From assembly GCA_043757865.1 (NCBI GenBank), contig JAYVOP010000082.1, forward strand, positions 1-29,645: a stretch of 29,645 nt of DNA. Direction: 5' to 3'. The translations under genes and the position numbers were made by a program. This document shows, one piece after another, positions 7,459 through 17,244 of this stretch (position 1 is its first letter; every line of letters begins with the position of its first letter). This stretch comes from JAGNEJ01 sp043757865 (GTDB lineage: Bacteria; Verrucomicrobiota; Verrucomicrobiia; Verrucomicrobiales; V1-33). Below the pieces are notes generated by a model. It saw only the letters and a list, made by a program, of their open reading frames with translations, ran no database searches and was not told the origin of the DNA.

Positions 7459-7988
7459 CGGCGGACTCTGACATCGCGTCCCTCACGCTGCGCGCGGCTA
7501 TAGAGGCTGATCTGCCTTTGCTGCGGCGGATCTATGCCGGGACGCGGGAGGAAGAATTGGCGATGGTGCCGTGGTCCTCGGAGCAGAAGGCTGCGTTTTG
7601 TGAAATGCAGTTTCAGGCACAGCATACGGACTATCATTTGAAATATCCTAACGCGACTTTCGAGGTGGTGGAAATGGATGGCGTGGGGGTGGGGCGACTG
7701 TATGTGGACCCTCGGATGGAGGAGGTGCGGATTTTGGATATTGCCATCCTGTCGGAGTTTCGGGGGCAAGGAATTGGAACGCAGTTGTTGACGGAAATTT
7801 TTGCGGAAGCTGAGGCGCTAGGGGTGCCCGTGACGATTCATGTGGAGCGGAGGAATCAGGCGCAGACATGGTATCGGCGGCTGGGGTTTGTGGAGGTGGG
7901 GGCGGATGCGGTATATTTGCTGATGCAGCGTGGAGGTGAGCCGGGAGCCGTGGCTGGATGCACCTCCCAGATCACGTTATTTAACTAA
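7455..7988 (+). CDS. GNAT-family N-acetyltransferase
   Basis: A 177-residue protein with the GNAT acetyl-CoA site: the strand ILDIAILSEF followed by RGQGIGTQLL (103-112), then N134 and WYRRLGF (139-145) typical of motif B. The N-terminal LTLRAAIEADLPLLRRIY is the standard GNAT start. Substrate unknown; it may acetylate a protein or small molecule used by the same operon (inference). The start codon overlaps the methyltransferase stop (ATGA), so translation is probably coupled. The next gene starts eight bases after its TAA. The tail beyond residue 158 (GGEPGAVAGCTSQITLFN) is an extension outside the usual fold. Confidence 0.88.
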   Translation: MTADSDIASLTLRAAIEADLPLLRRIYAGTREEELAMVPWSSEQKAAFCEMQFQAQHTDYHLKYPNATFEVVEMDGVGVGRLYVDPRMEEVRILDIAILSEFRGQGIGTQLLTEIFAEAEALGVPVTIHVERRNQAQTWYRRLGFVEVGADAVYLLMQRGGEPGAVAGCTSQITLFN

Positions 7989-7996
7989 TCTATTCT

Positions 7997-8389
7997 ATGA
8001 AAACACGACGTAAATTTATCTATGGTTGTTCCGGCGCGTTGGTAGGCGCTGCGGTGTTAGGTGTGGCCAAACGCCAGGCCGCTCCTGCGCCCACGTCGTT
8101 GGCGGCGTTTGCCGCGCAAGTGGGTTCCTCATTTGTTGTCACGGCGGAGTCGGCTGCGCCTGTGGCGCTGGTGCTGAAGAGCGCTGAGCCGCATGGGGCC
8201 GTGACTTCAGTGGGTTATTCGTTGGAATTCACCAGCACTGCTTCAGAGCCGCTGGAGCAGGGGACGTATCGTTTCCAGCACCCGGTGCTGGGCGCGCAGG
8301 ATATTTTTGTGGTGCCGAATGTGGCGCGCAGCACGCGGCTGGTGACTTACACCGCCATCTTTAATGGGCCGCCGCCACGGCAGGCCTAG
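7997..8389 (+). CDS. DUF6916-like protein, Tat-exported form
   Basis: A 130-residue protein with a twin-arginine signal (KTRRKFIYG, then a Gly/Ala/Val-rich core to about residue 24). The mature part resembles the cytosolic DUF6916 protein at 4443-4778: SLAAFAAQVGSSFVV, L-LVLKSAEP, YSLEFTSTASEPLEQGTYRFQHPVLGAQDIFVVP and YTAIFN. The pair therefore suggests one domain acting inside and one outside the cytoplasmic membrane. A Cys at residue 11 is too near the N-terminus to be a normal lipobox. It lies between the GNAT gene (eight-base gap) and the giant surface protein (36-base gap). Function unknown. Confidence 0.72.
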   Translation: MKTRRKFIYGCSGALVGAAVLGVAKRQAAPAPTSLAAFAAQVGSSFVVTAESAAPVALVLKSAEPHGAVTSVGYSLEFTSTASEPLEQGTYRFQHPVLGAQDIFVVPNVARSTRLVTYTAIFNGPPPRQA

Positions 8390-8425
8390 CGATTTCTTAT
8401 TTTCACTTTTCACACCCAGATCACT

Positions 8426-11400
8426 ATGAAATTTTTCACTAAATCAACCTGCGCTGCGGTGCTAGCACTCAGCCTAGGTACGGCTTCGGCTACGATTTAT
8501 AACGTCGGGACCACTAGCGATTTCCCGATCACTACGGTCACGGCGGCTACGGGAGCGCTGGCTAGTGGGCCGAATGCCGGGCAGATCACGCTCCGGTCGG
8601 CGGTCATTGGTGCTAACATGAATGGAGTGGGGCCGCATACCATCAATGTTCTGGCGGGAACGTATAATTTATCGCAGTTGAATCCTGATAGTCCGGGCAC
8701 CACGGCCACGGCTGCGCTGAATGATTTGCAGATCGGCAGCACCGGCAGCACCATCACGGTGGTGGGTAACGGAGGCACAGGTGTGAAGCCAATCATCGTG
8801 CAGATGGTGGGGGGGAATGATGTTATCACTACGGGCTTCAAGGCGGATTACTCGCCTGCGATTGTGACCCTAACACTAGATAATTTGGAGATCACGGGCG
8901 GCACGTTTACGGGCATTTTCACAGGCGCAGACGATGGTGCCGGGAATCGCGCGAACACGACGATTACGCGGTGTAACATTCACCATAACACGAATGGCGA
9001 TGCCACGAATGGCCAGGGCGGGGCGATCTATAATCAGACTGGAAGCCTGACGCTCACGAATAATACGATTACTAATAACACCGCAACGAACTCCGCCAAG
9101 GGTCAAGGCGGGGCGGTATTTTACAATTTACCGAACGCCGCTGGCCAAGGTAGCACGGGAACTTTCACGGCAACAGGGAACTCCCTTAACAATAATAGTT
9201 CTTCCGTAAGCAGTGGCATTCCGGCGGGCGGGGCGATCTTTGTGGCGGTGGCATCCGGGGATGCAAATGGTGGCGCGATCAACATTAATAACAATATTTT
9301 TAGCGCGAACTCGGCCACGGGCGGGGGCGATGGTGGGGCGGTAGCGATCGCCAACGGGGCGGGGCGGACCACGAATCTGCTGCGCAATACGTTCCTAAAT
9401 AATAGCGTCACGCCCGCCGCAGCCCACGGCGGGGCGGTGGTGGTGAGCAGTGGGCTGACGAATGTGAATTTCAATCGTTTCAACACCAACAACGCCACCA
9501 CTGCTGCTAACGGCAAGGTTATCTATCACCCAGGTGCAGCCGCTGAAGTGAATGCGAATGACAACTGGTGGGGCACGAGTGTGGGGCCCGCTGGTCTAAA
9601 TTTCATGGCGGGAAATTTTACGCAGACGAATTGGCTGCAACTCAAGACCACGGCCACCACGCCTACGATCACCACGAACGGTGCCACGACCTATACCGCT
9701 AGTTTCCTGACGGATTCCGCTAACAATGTTATTTCTGTAGCTAATCTAGCACCTTTGATCAACGTGGTAGTCTCTACCGCTGGCACTGGTGGCACTGCGG
9801 TAGCGGATCAGATCCAAATCCAAGCGAATGGTACTGTGACTGGCACTTACAGTGAAACTACGGGCGTGGCGGGCACGCACAGTGTCACGGTTAGAGTGGA
9901 CAATGACCCGCTGACGGGCTCGACGAACACGGCTAGTATCACGGTTAATAAAGCGAATGTGGTGACCACGATTCTTTCTGATGCGCCTGATCCTAGCGTG
10001 ACTGGACAAGCGGTGGCGGTGGGTTTCTCCGTGGCTGCGGCTAATGGAAATACGCCGACGGCCCCTACGGGAAATGTTTCTGTGACGGATGGCACGAGCA
10101 GCGGGACGGGCACCGTTTCCGCAGGGACGGCCAATATCTCTCTAGCAAGTGGAGGCGCTAAGACGTTGACCGCCACATATGCAGGCGATGCGAATTTCAA
10201 TGCGAGTCCGGCCTCTGCGGGCGCGGGGCATACGGTAAATAAAGCAGCCACTACGACCACGATGACGAGCCACACGCCTAACCCGTCTCTCGGCGGCAAT
10301 GCAGTGGTGGTCAATTTCACCGTCACGGCTGCTGCGCCCGGCTCTGGCACGCCGACGGGAAATGTGACCATCAGCGATGGCACGGATTCCGTGGTGGCCA
10401 CGGTGGCTGCAGGCACGGGCAGCGTGACTCTAAACACCGTGGGGGCGCGGACCCTAACGGCTACTTACAGCGGAGATGCGAACTACAATGGCAGTGCCTC
10501 CGCAGGCACTGCGCACGATGTGAATGCCGTTCCCGTGGTCACAATGAATCCGGCCAGTCAGACGATCCTCGCAGGGAATACCGTGACGTTTAGTGCGGCG
10601 GCCTCCGGCACGCCCACACCCACGGTGCAGTGGAAGGTGAGCACGAACAGCGGAGCCTCGTTTAGCAACATCGTAGGCGCGACGACCGCTCCGTTGACGT
10701 TCACCGTGACGGCGGCGGACCAAGGCAATCTCTATCTGGCAGTGTTTACGAACACCGCAGGCAGCATCTCCACCTCCGCCGCCACCCTAACTGTGACCGT
10801 GCCTCCCACCGTGAGCACGAATCCGACTAACGTAACGGTAAATGCTGGGGCCGCAGCCACTTTTACCGCAGCGGCTAGTGGCAGTCCCACGCCGACAGTG
10901 CAGTGGCAGTTCAGCACGGACAGTGGCGGGAGCTTCAGCAATGTGGCGGGAGCTACGAGCACGACGTTTAACATCCCAAGTACGGTGGCTGCGCAAAATG
11001 GGCATCGTTTCCGGGCGGTCTTTACCAATGGTGGTGGCAATGCTACGACCACGGCTGCGACTCTAACGATCAATCTGCCGGAGATTAATCTGAAAGGAAA
11101 TATGGTTACGATCGTGAGTGGCGATACCACGCCAGCAACCACGGATGGCACAGACTTCGGATCAAGCGATGTGGGCATGGGAGTGTTGAAACAATTTCAA
11201 ATTGAAAATCTGGGCACCGCTTTTTTGAATCTGACTGGCACGCCGCGCGTGGTCATCAGTGGAACGAATGCGGCGGATTTCGTGGTCAGCACGCAGCCGT
11301 CCACTCCGGTGGTGGCCCCGGATGCGGTCACTTGGGGCATCACGTTTACGCCCAGTGCAGGCGGGTTGCGCACGGCTAGTGTGAGCATTGCCAATAATGA

Positions 11401-14400
11401 TCCTAACGAAAATCCCTACACGTTTTCGATTCAGGGCACGGGCATCACACCTGGGCTCACGCTCACGGTTAGCCCGGCTAGTGTGCTGGAAGATGGAGTC
11501 GGGAATTTGCTCTACACCTTCACGCGCAGTGGCTCCACTGCGGCTGCGCAGGACGTGAATTTTGCGATCAGTGGCACCGCTACACGGGATACGGACTACA
11601 CCCTGAGCGGGGCTAGCGTGAACGCTTTTGACATTGCCGCGGTCACCATTCCTGTGGGGCAAGCCAGCGCCACCGTCACGGTGAATCCTACGGCGGATGC
11701 GCTAGTGGAAGCTGATGAGACTGTGATCTTTACGCTGGGGGAGAGCCCTGGTATCACCAATGGCGCGCCCACAGATGCCACTGGCACCATTACAAATGAT
11801 GACGTGGCCGCCCCGGAAATTGTGGTCACGGGCGGCTTGGATGTAGAGATTGTCAGTGGCGATATCACGCCTAGCAACGCGGATGGCACGGAGTTTGGCA
11901 GTCTAGGCATCGGCTCAGCGACCAACACGTTTTCATTCTCTATTTTAAATACCGGCACGGCGGACATCACGCTCACTGGCACGCCACGGGTGGTCATCAG
12001 CGGCACCAATGCGGCAGATTTCACCGTCGTGGAGCAGTCTGCCACGCCCATTCTCCCGAATGATCATAGCGGCTTCCAGATCACCTTCCAGCCCACTGGA
12101 ATAGGCTTGCGGACGGCCACGGTCACCATCGCTAGCAATGATGCGGATGAGAATCCCTACACCTTCGCCATTCAAGGCACGGGGCAGGCTCCCGTGATCT
12201 CAGTTTATAATGGAGCTTTGGAAACGGACCCAGCACTGACAGATGGGCAGGTCACGGCGGTGGATTTCGGCGTGCCTTTTGTGGGTGCTAGTGCTGACAG
12301 AAATTTCCTCGTGAAAAATACGGGGACTCAGAATCTGATCCTCAGTAGCATCACCTTGCCTAGCCGCTATACGTTGGTGACGGCATTTGCCGGCCAATCC
12401 ATAACGCCCAATGGCACCTATGGCTTCACGGTGCGCTACACGCCGAACTCGGCAGGCACCACGAACAGTGGCAGCGTGCAGATCAGCAGCAATGATCTGA
12501 CCGCATCGGTCTTTGATTTCCCAGTCATTGGCATGGGTGAACAGCCTTCCGTCACGGTCACGGTGAGCCCGGCTAGTGTGCTGGAAGATGGGCTCACGAA
12601 TCTCGTTTACACCTTTACTCGCAATGGTCCCACCACGCAGGAGCAAGAAGTGCATTTTGAGATCACTGGCAATGCGGACCGCGTGACGGATTACACGGTG
12701 AGCGGAGCCACGGTGAATGAATTTGGCATCGGCACCGTGACCATTCCCGCCGGACAGGAGAGTGCCATGGTGACTGTGGACCCTATCGCTGACACCATCG
12801 TGGAGATTGATGATATGGTGATTTTCACACTGGGAGAGAGCCCGGGGATCGGCAATGGGCAGCCCTCTGATGCCATGGGCACCATTACCAATGATGATGT
12901 GCTCCAACCGGAAATAGCAGTTAGTGGAAATGGCAACAATATTCCCTATGGAAGCGGCACGACCAGTTCCGATAACGGGACACACTTCGGTGGCGCATTG
13001 CTAGTGGGTGGGACCGTCGTCCAAACTTTCACCATCACGAATACTGGAGATGCGCCCCTGGCACTGGGACCTATCCTTATCACCGGAACAGAATTTACGG
13101 TCTCGTCTTCACCAGTCAGTCCCGTTGCCGCAGGCAGCAGCACCACCTTCCAGGTCACCTTTGATCCGGAAGCTCTGGGCTTAAGGAGCGCGACCCTAAG
13201 TTTTACCACGAATGATTTCGATGAACCTTTCTTCAACTTTAGAATCGCGGCCTTTGGCGCTAATAATCCACCGACTGACATTTCCCTGAACAACAGTTTT
13301 GTGAATGAAAACAATTTCGCCAATACCACGGTAGGCACGTTAGGGTTCACGGATGCCAACGTTGGAGACACGCCTACCTTTAGCTTGTTTGCTGGCGCAG
13401 GAGGAACAGACAACGGAAGTTTTACCCTAGCGGGAAATGTCCTGAAGATCACGCCGAGCACGGACTTTGAAACGAAGAGCAGCTACAGCATCCGCCTCAA
13501 CGTGAATGATGGGAATGGTGGAAATTTCTCGAAAGCATTTACCGTTACGATTCTCAACCTCAACGAAACGCCCAGCTTCACCAAAGGCGGGAACCAGAGC
13601 CATCCCTTCGGCACTACATCTGCGCAGACCGTCGCTGGCTGGGCGACGGCTATCGACGATGGCGATAGCCTGAACACACAAGCGGTGCATTTCAATGTCA
13701 CGGTGACCAGCGGTAGCGGGATTTTTACCACCGCACCGAGCATTTCCCCCACGGGCACGCTGACCTACAAGCCGAACGGCACCGCTGGCACGGCCACGGT
13801 GAGTGTGAGCATCACGGATGATACCTCCGTTGATGAAGCGGGCGCGCTCACCAGCGCTGCGCAAACGTTTACCATCACGTTGTCTAACAACACCCCGCCA
13901 ACGATCACCGACGTGACGAATCAGACAATCAACGAAGACTCAGCCACCACTGCCCTGCCATTTACCATTGGCGATGCAGAAACGGCGGTGACCGCGCTGA
14001 CGGTGACGAGCGGTTCTTCTAACACCACCCTGGTGCCGCTGGCAAATTTGGTGCTGGGCGGCAGCGGGGCTAGCCGCACGGTCACGGTCACGCCGGCGGC
14101 GGATCAATTTGGCACCACCACGATCACCCTCACAGTCAATGATGGCACCACCAGCACATCAGATACATTCGATGTCATCGTGCGGCCCATCGCAGACACG
14201 CCAAGCATCACCAACGTCACGACGAATGAAGACACGCAGAGCACCACCGGCCTAGTCATCAGCCGCAATCCGGTGGATGGCTCTGAGGTGACGCATTTCA
14301 AAATCACGGGCATCACCAATGGCACGCTTTTCCAGAACGATGGCGCCACGCCGATCAGCAATGGGGCTTTCATCGCCTTCGGCCAAGCGAGCGCTGGCCT

Positions 14401-17209
14401 GAAGTTCATGCCGCCCACGGATTTCAACGGCACGGGCAACATCACGGTGCAAGCCAGCACCTCCAGCACGAACGCAGGTCTAGGCGGCAGCACGGTAACG
14501 GCCACCATCACGGTGAATCCAGTCAACGATGCGCCTAGCTTTACCATAGGCCCTAACCAGTCTGCGCCGTATCAAACCTCCACGCAACAAACCCTAACTG
14601 GCTGGGCCACCAGCCTGAGCAAAGGCCCTGCGAATGAATCTGCGCAGACGCTAAGTTTCCAAATCACGAACAATACCAATGCCGCGCTCTTCACCGTGGC
14701 ACCTAGCATTAACCCGGCGGGCAATCTCACTTACACCCCGACTGGCAACTCCGGCACCGCCACCATCAGCGTCGTATTGCAAGACAACGGCGGCACTGCC
14801 AGTGGCGGCGTGGACACCAGCGCAGTGCAGACATTTACCATCACAGTGCTCACAGGGCCGGACATTACGGTGTTCAATGGAGCCAGCACCGCCGCTGCGG
14901 ATGAACGTACTGACAATGTGGGCACGTTCAGTTTCCCTGACACCAATAACCTCGCCAGCAGCGCTCCGCAGACGTTCACGATCAAAAACACAGGCCCGGC
15001 TAATCTGACGGGCTTGGTGCTCAGTAAATCAGGCGCCAACGCCAGTGACTATACTTTCAGTGCTTTGGGTGCCAGCACGTTAGCGCTGAATACCACCACC
15101 ACATTTACCGTGACCTTCACGCCATCGGCTATCGGCACACGGACCGCCACGGTGACCATCGCCAGCAACGACCCGGACGAGAATCCATTTGAGATCAACC
15201 TCACGGGTGTCGGCGTAAACACCGCGCCTGTGGCCGCTGCGCAAAGCGTGACTACCGATGAAGACATCAACAAAGCCATCACCCTAACCGCCACGGATGC
15301 TGAGTCGATCCCTCTGACCTACAATGTCCTCTCTGGTCCCAGTCATGGAAGCCTAACAGGCACTGCACCCAATGTAACCTACGTGCCCACTGGCAACTAT
15401 AACGGCCCGGACAGCTTCACGTTTAAGGCCAACGATGGTTTCCTGGACTCTAACACGGCCACTGTCTCCATCACGGTGAATGCCGTGAATGACCCGCCCA
15501 TTGCGGAGAACCGCACCTATACGATAACCGAAGGCGGCAACTTGCGTGTTCTCCTCAGTGCTTCAGATGCAGACAATGACAATTTAAGCTATTACTCTCA
15601 AGGGGCTACATCTACTGGCACAAACTCGGGGATATGGCTTTGGAAAATTCTAGATACGTCCACCCAGAAAATTGCTCCCACGCGGGTCTCCTATACGTCC
15701 TTGGACTTTTTCGGCACGACTGTCTTTAGCTTCCAGGTTTCCGATGGACAAACGCTGAGCAACGTGGCGACCATCACCGTCATTGTCCTGCCAGTAAATG
15801 ACGAGCCTGTGGCCGCAGCACAGTCCGTTAGCACGAGAGAAGATGTTTCAAAGGATATTATCTTAACAGGCGAAGACGTTGACGGAGACCAGATAACCTT
15901 CAGCATAGCAGAGATTCCTTTCCATGGTAGCCTGAGCGGGACTGCTCCAAACGTCCGCTACACCCCTGAACTAAATTACAACGGCCCGGACAGTTTTACA
16001 TTCAAGGTGAATGACGGCACCGTAGATTCTTTTGCCGCAACAGTCTCCATCAATGTAACTCCCGTGAATGACACGCCGACGCTATTGCTCGCCATTTCAA
16101 ACGTGCTGCAAACGCGCCCCGCCCTAACTTCCACGGAAAACTTGTCCTCACACTTCAGCGATGCGGAAACGGCCAGCACAGCGCTCGTTTACAGCATCAC
16201 TAACAGCACACTTCCAGGGTTCTACACCGCATCGATTGTGGACGCCACCTTAACACTCACAAGCACCGCGCCCGGCATCACCACATTTACCGTGCGTGCC
16301 ACCGATCCCCGCGGACTTTTTGCCGAGACGACATTTACCTACCGCGTCAAGCATCTGCCGGAAGTCGTGGGGAGCATTCCGAATCAAGTCACCAGCATCG
16401 GCACGCCGCTGAGCCTTGATGTAGCATCGTATTTCCAAGACAAAGATAGCGACTCCATCACCTACAGCATCGTTGCCAATACGATCCCCGCCGTCTCCGC
16501 CGCCAGCCTCACAGACTCCACGCTGAGCCTCAGCGCCCTCATGCTAGGCAGCACGAACCTCACCCTCCGCGCCACGGATAGCGATGGCGGAACGGCGGAA
16601 ACGTCGTTCAAATTTACCATCGGCACGGTCTTCCCTACGGTGACATCCGCAGGCACCCTAACACTGGAACGGCAAACGGGTTTGTTCGTGCAGACAGTGC
16701 AGATCAAAAACACTACCGCGCGTCCTAGTACAGGCTTCCGGCTCTGCGTCACGGGCCTGTCCGCAGGCGTCACGCTCTACAGCGCCAGTTCCGCACCTGG
16801 GGTGACTCCGGCTTATGTGGACTATCCTTACGCCATGACTGTGGATCAGATCGCCACGCTGACCCTGACCTATCTGGTGCCCAATCGGATGACTAATTTC
16901 ACGCCAGTGTTGACGGTGAAGAATATCCCCAGCGGCAGCGGCTCCACTGCGGGCACAGGCGCTGGTCTAGCCGTGGAGCGCCTCGTGCGCCTAGGGCCAG
17001 ATGCGCTGCTGCTAGAGTTCAGCGCGGTGGCGGGACATTGGTATCAGATCGAATATAGCAGTGACCTGATGACCTGGAAACTCAGCCCCACCCCCATCCT
17101 CGCTGGTGCTAACCGTGTCCAGTGGATCGACCGCGGGCCTGCCTACACCGATAGCCCTCCTAGCACCGCCACCACGCGCTATTACCGGGTCCGGGAAATC
17201 GTGCGCTAA
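8426..17209 (+). CDS. Giant modular surface protein (beta-helix, Ig-like, choice-of-anchor-D, Calx-beta, cadherin-like)
   Basis: A 2927-residue secreted protein. A Sec signal peptide covers residues 1-22 (LALSLGTASA). Approximate layout: right-handed beta-helix 24-410, beginning with a CSLREA-like ITLRSAV and ending with NDNWWG; linker domain 410-510; two Ig-like repeats (LTATYAGDANFNAS type) 510-700; two Ig-like domains (PTVQWQFSTDSG type) 700-883; choice-of-anchor-D 884-1008, Calx-beta 1010-1130, choice-of-anchor-D 1130-1255 and 1255-1373, Calx-beta 1374-1493, choice-of-anchor-D 1494-1612; cadherin/VCBS-like domains 1612-2143; another choice-of-anchor-D 2145-2263; three cadherin-like repeats (NYNGPDSFTFK type) 2265-2547; two putative Ig domains 2547-2733; a C-terminal region ending YYRVREIVR. 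Only about two cysteines occur after the signal. No sortase motif or autotransporter barrel is present; an outer-membrane barrel is encoded 35 bases downstream. An adhesin or matrix role is inferred. Confidence 0.9.
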   Translation: MKFFTKSTCAAVLALSLGTASATIYNVGTTSDFPITTVTAATGALASGPNAGQITLRSAVIGANMNGVGPHTINVLAGTYNLSQLNPDSPGTTATAALNDLQIGSTGSTITVVGNGGTGVKPIIVQMVGGNDVITTGFKADYSPAIVTLTLDNLEITGGTFTGIFTGADDGAGNRANTTITRCNIHHNTNGDATNGQGGAIYNQTGSLTLTNNTITNNTATNSAKGQGGAVFYNLPNAAGQGSTGTFTATGNSLNNNSSSVSSGIPAGGAIFVAVASGDANGGAININNNIFSANSATGGGDGGAVAIANGAGRTTNLLRNTFLNNSVTPAAAHGGAVVVSSGLTNVNFNRFNTNNATTAANGKVIYHPGAAAEVNANDNWWGTSVGPAGLNFMAGNFTQTNWLQLKTTATTPTITTNGATTYTASFLTDSANNVISVANLAPLINVVVSTAGTGGTAVADQIQIQANGTVTGTYSETTGVAGTHSVTVRVDNDPLTGSTNTASITVNKANVVTTILSDAPDPSVTGQAVAVGFSVAAANGNTPTAPTGNVSVTDGTSSGTGTVSAGTANISLASGGAKTLTATYAGDANFNASPASAGAGHTVNKAATTTTMTSHTPNPSLGGNAVVVNFTVTAAAPGSGTPTGNVTISDGTDSVVATVAAGTGSVTLNTVGARTLTATYSGDANYNGSASAGTAHDVNAVPVVTMNPASQTILAGNTVTFSAAASGTPTPTVQWKVSTNSGASFSNIVGATTAPLTFTVTAADQGNLYLAVFTNTAGSISTSAATLTVTVPPTVSTNPTNVTVNAGAAATFTAAASGSPTPTVQWQFSTDSGGSFSNVAGATSTTFNIPSTVAAQNGHRFRAVFTNGGGNATTTAATLTINLPEINLKGNMVTIVSGDTTPATTDGTDFGSSDVGMGVLKQFQIENLGTAFLNLTGTPRVVISGTNAADFVVSTQPSTPVVAPDAVTWGITFTPSAGGLRTASVSIANNDPNENPYTFSIQGTGITPGLTLTVSPASVLEDGVGNLLYTFTRSGSTAAAQDVNFAISGTATRDTDYTLSGASVNAFDIAAVTIPVGQASATVTVNPTADALVEADETVIFTLGESPGITNGAPTDATGTITNDDVAAPEIVVTGGLDVEIVSGDITPSNADGTEFGSLGIGSATNTFSFSILNTGTADITLTGTPRVVISGTNAADFTVVEQSATPILPNDHSGFQITFQPTGIGLRTATVTIASNDADENPYTFAIQGTGQAPVISVYNGALETDPALTDGQVTAVDFGVPFVGASADRNFLVKNTGTQNLILSSITLPSRYTLVTAFAGQSITPNGTYGFTVRYTPNSAGTTNSGSVQISSNDLTASVFDFPVIGMGEQPSVTVTVSPASVLEDGLTNLVYTFTRNGPTTQEQEVHFEITGNADRVTDYTVSGATVNEFGIGTVTIPAGQESAMVTVDPIADTIVEIDDMVIFTLGESPGIGNGQPSDAMGTITNDDVLQPEIAVSGNGNNIPYGSGTTSSDNGTHFGGALLVGGTVVQTFTITNTGDAPLALGPILITGTEFTVSSSPVSPVAAGSSTTFQVTFDPEALGLRSATLSFTTNDFDEPFFNFRIAAFGANNPPTDISLNNSFVNENNFANTTVGTLGFTDANVGDTPTFSLFAGAGGTDNGSFTLAGNVLKITPSTDFETKSSYSIRLNVNDGNGGNFSKAFTVTILNLNETPSFTKGGNQSHPFGTTSAQTVAGWATAIDDGDSLNTQAVHFNVTVTSGSGIFTTAPSISPTGTLTYKPNGTAGTATVSVSITDDTSVDEAGALTSAAQTFTITLSNNTPPTITDVTNQTINEDSATTALPFTIGDAETAVTALTVTSGSSNTTLVPLANLVLGGSGASRTVTVTPAADQFGTTTITLTVNDGTTSTSDTFDVIVRPIADTPSITNVTTNEDTQSTTGLVISRNPVDGSEVTHFKITGITNGTLFQNDGATPISNGAFIAFGQASAGLKFMPPTDFNGTGNITVQASTSSTNAGLGGSTVTATITVNPVNDAPSFTIGPNQSAPYQTSTQQTLTGWATSLSKGPANESAQTLSFQITNNTNAALFTVAPSINPAGNLTYTPTGNSGTATISVVLQDNGGTASGGVDTSAVQTFTITVLTGPDITVFNGASTAAADERTDNVGTFSFPDTNNLASSAPQTFTIKNTGPANLTGLVLSKSGANASDYTFSALGASTLALNTTTTFTVTFTPSAIGTRTATVTIASNDPDENPFEINLTGVGVNTAPVAAAQSVTTDEDINKAITLTATDAESIPLTYNVLSGPSHGSLTGTAPNVTYVPTGNYNGPDSFTFKANDGFLDSNTATVSITVNAVNDPPIAENRTYTITEGGNLRVLLSASDADNDNLSYYSQGATSTGTNSGIWLWKILDTSTQKIAPTRVSYTSLDFFGTTVFSFQVSDGQTLSNVATITVIVLPVNDEPVAAAQSVSTREDVSKDIILTGEDVDGDQITFSIAEIPFHGSLSGTAPNVRYTPELNYNGPDSFTFKVNDGTVDSFAATVSINVTPVNDTPTLLLAISNVLQTRPALTSTENLSSHFSDAETASTALVYSITNSTLPGFYTASIVDATLTLTSTAPGITTFTVRATDPRGLFAETTFTYRVKHLPEVVGSIPNQVTSIGTPLSLDVASYFQDKDSDSITYSIVANTIPAVSAASLTDSTLSLSALMLGSTNLTLRATDSDGGTAETSFKFTIGTVFPTVTSAGTLTLERQTGLFVQTVQIKNTTARPSTGFRLCVTGLSAGVTLYSASSAPGVTPAYVDYPYAMTVDQIATLTLTYLVPNRMTNFTPVLTVKNIPSGSGSTAGTGAGLAVERLVRLGPDALLLEFSAVAGHWYQIEYSSDLMTWKLSPTPILAGANRVQWIDRGPAYTDSPPSTATTRYYRVREIVR

Positions 17210-17244
17210 CCTACGGCTGAATTCACTTTTAAATTAGAAACACT

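Noticed and set aside
12200..12985. 261-codon minus-strand frame inside the giant gene, and many similar ones
   Set aside because: These are antisense shadows of the repetitive, GC-rich domain-coding DNA, reading His/Arg-rich or Val/Pro-rich strings without motifs.
9950..16625. CRISPR-like or satellite repeat array
   Set aside because: The repetition is at protein-domain scale (about 90-125 residues) with diverged copies inside one open frame, not short identical repeats with unique spacers.
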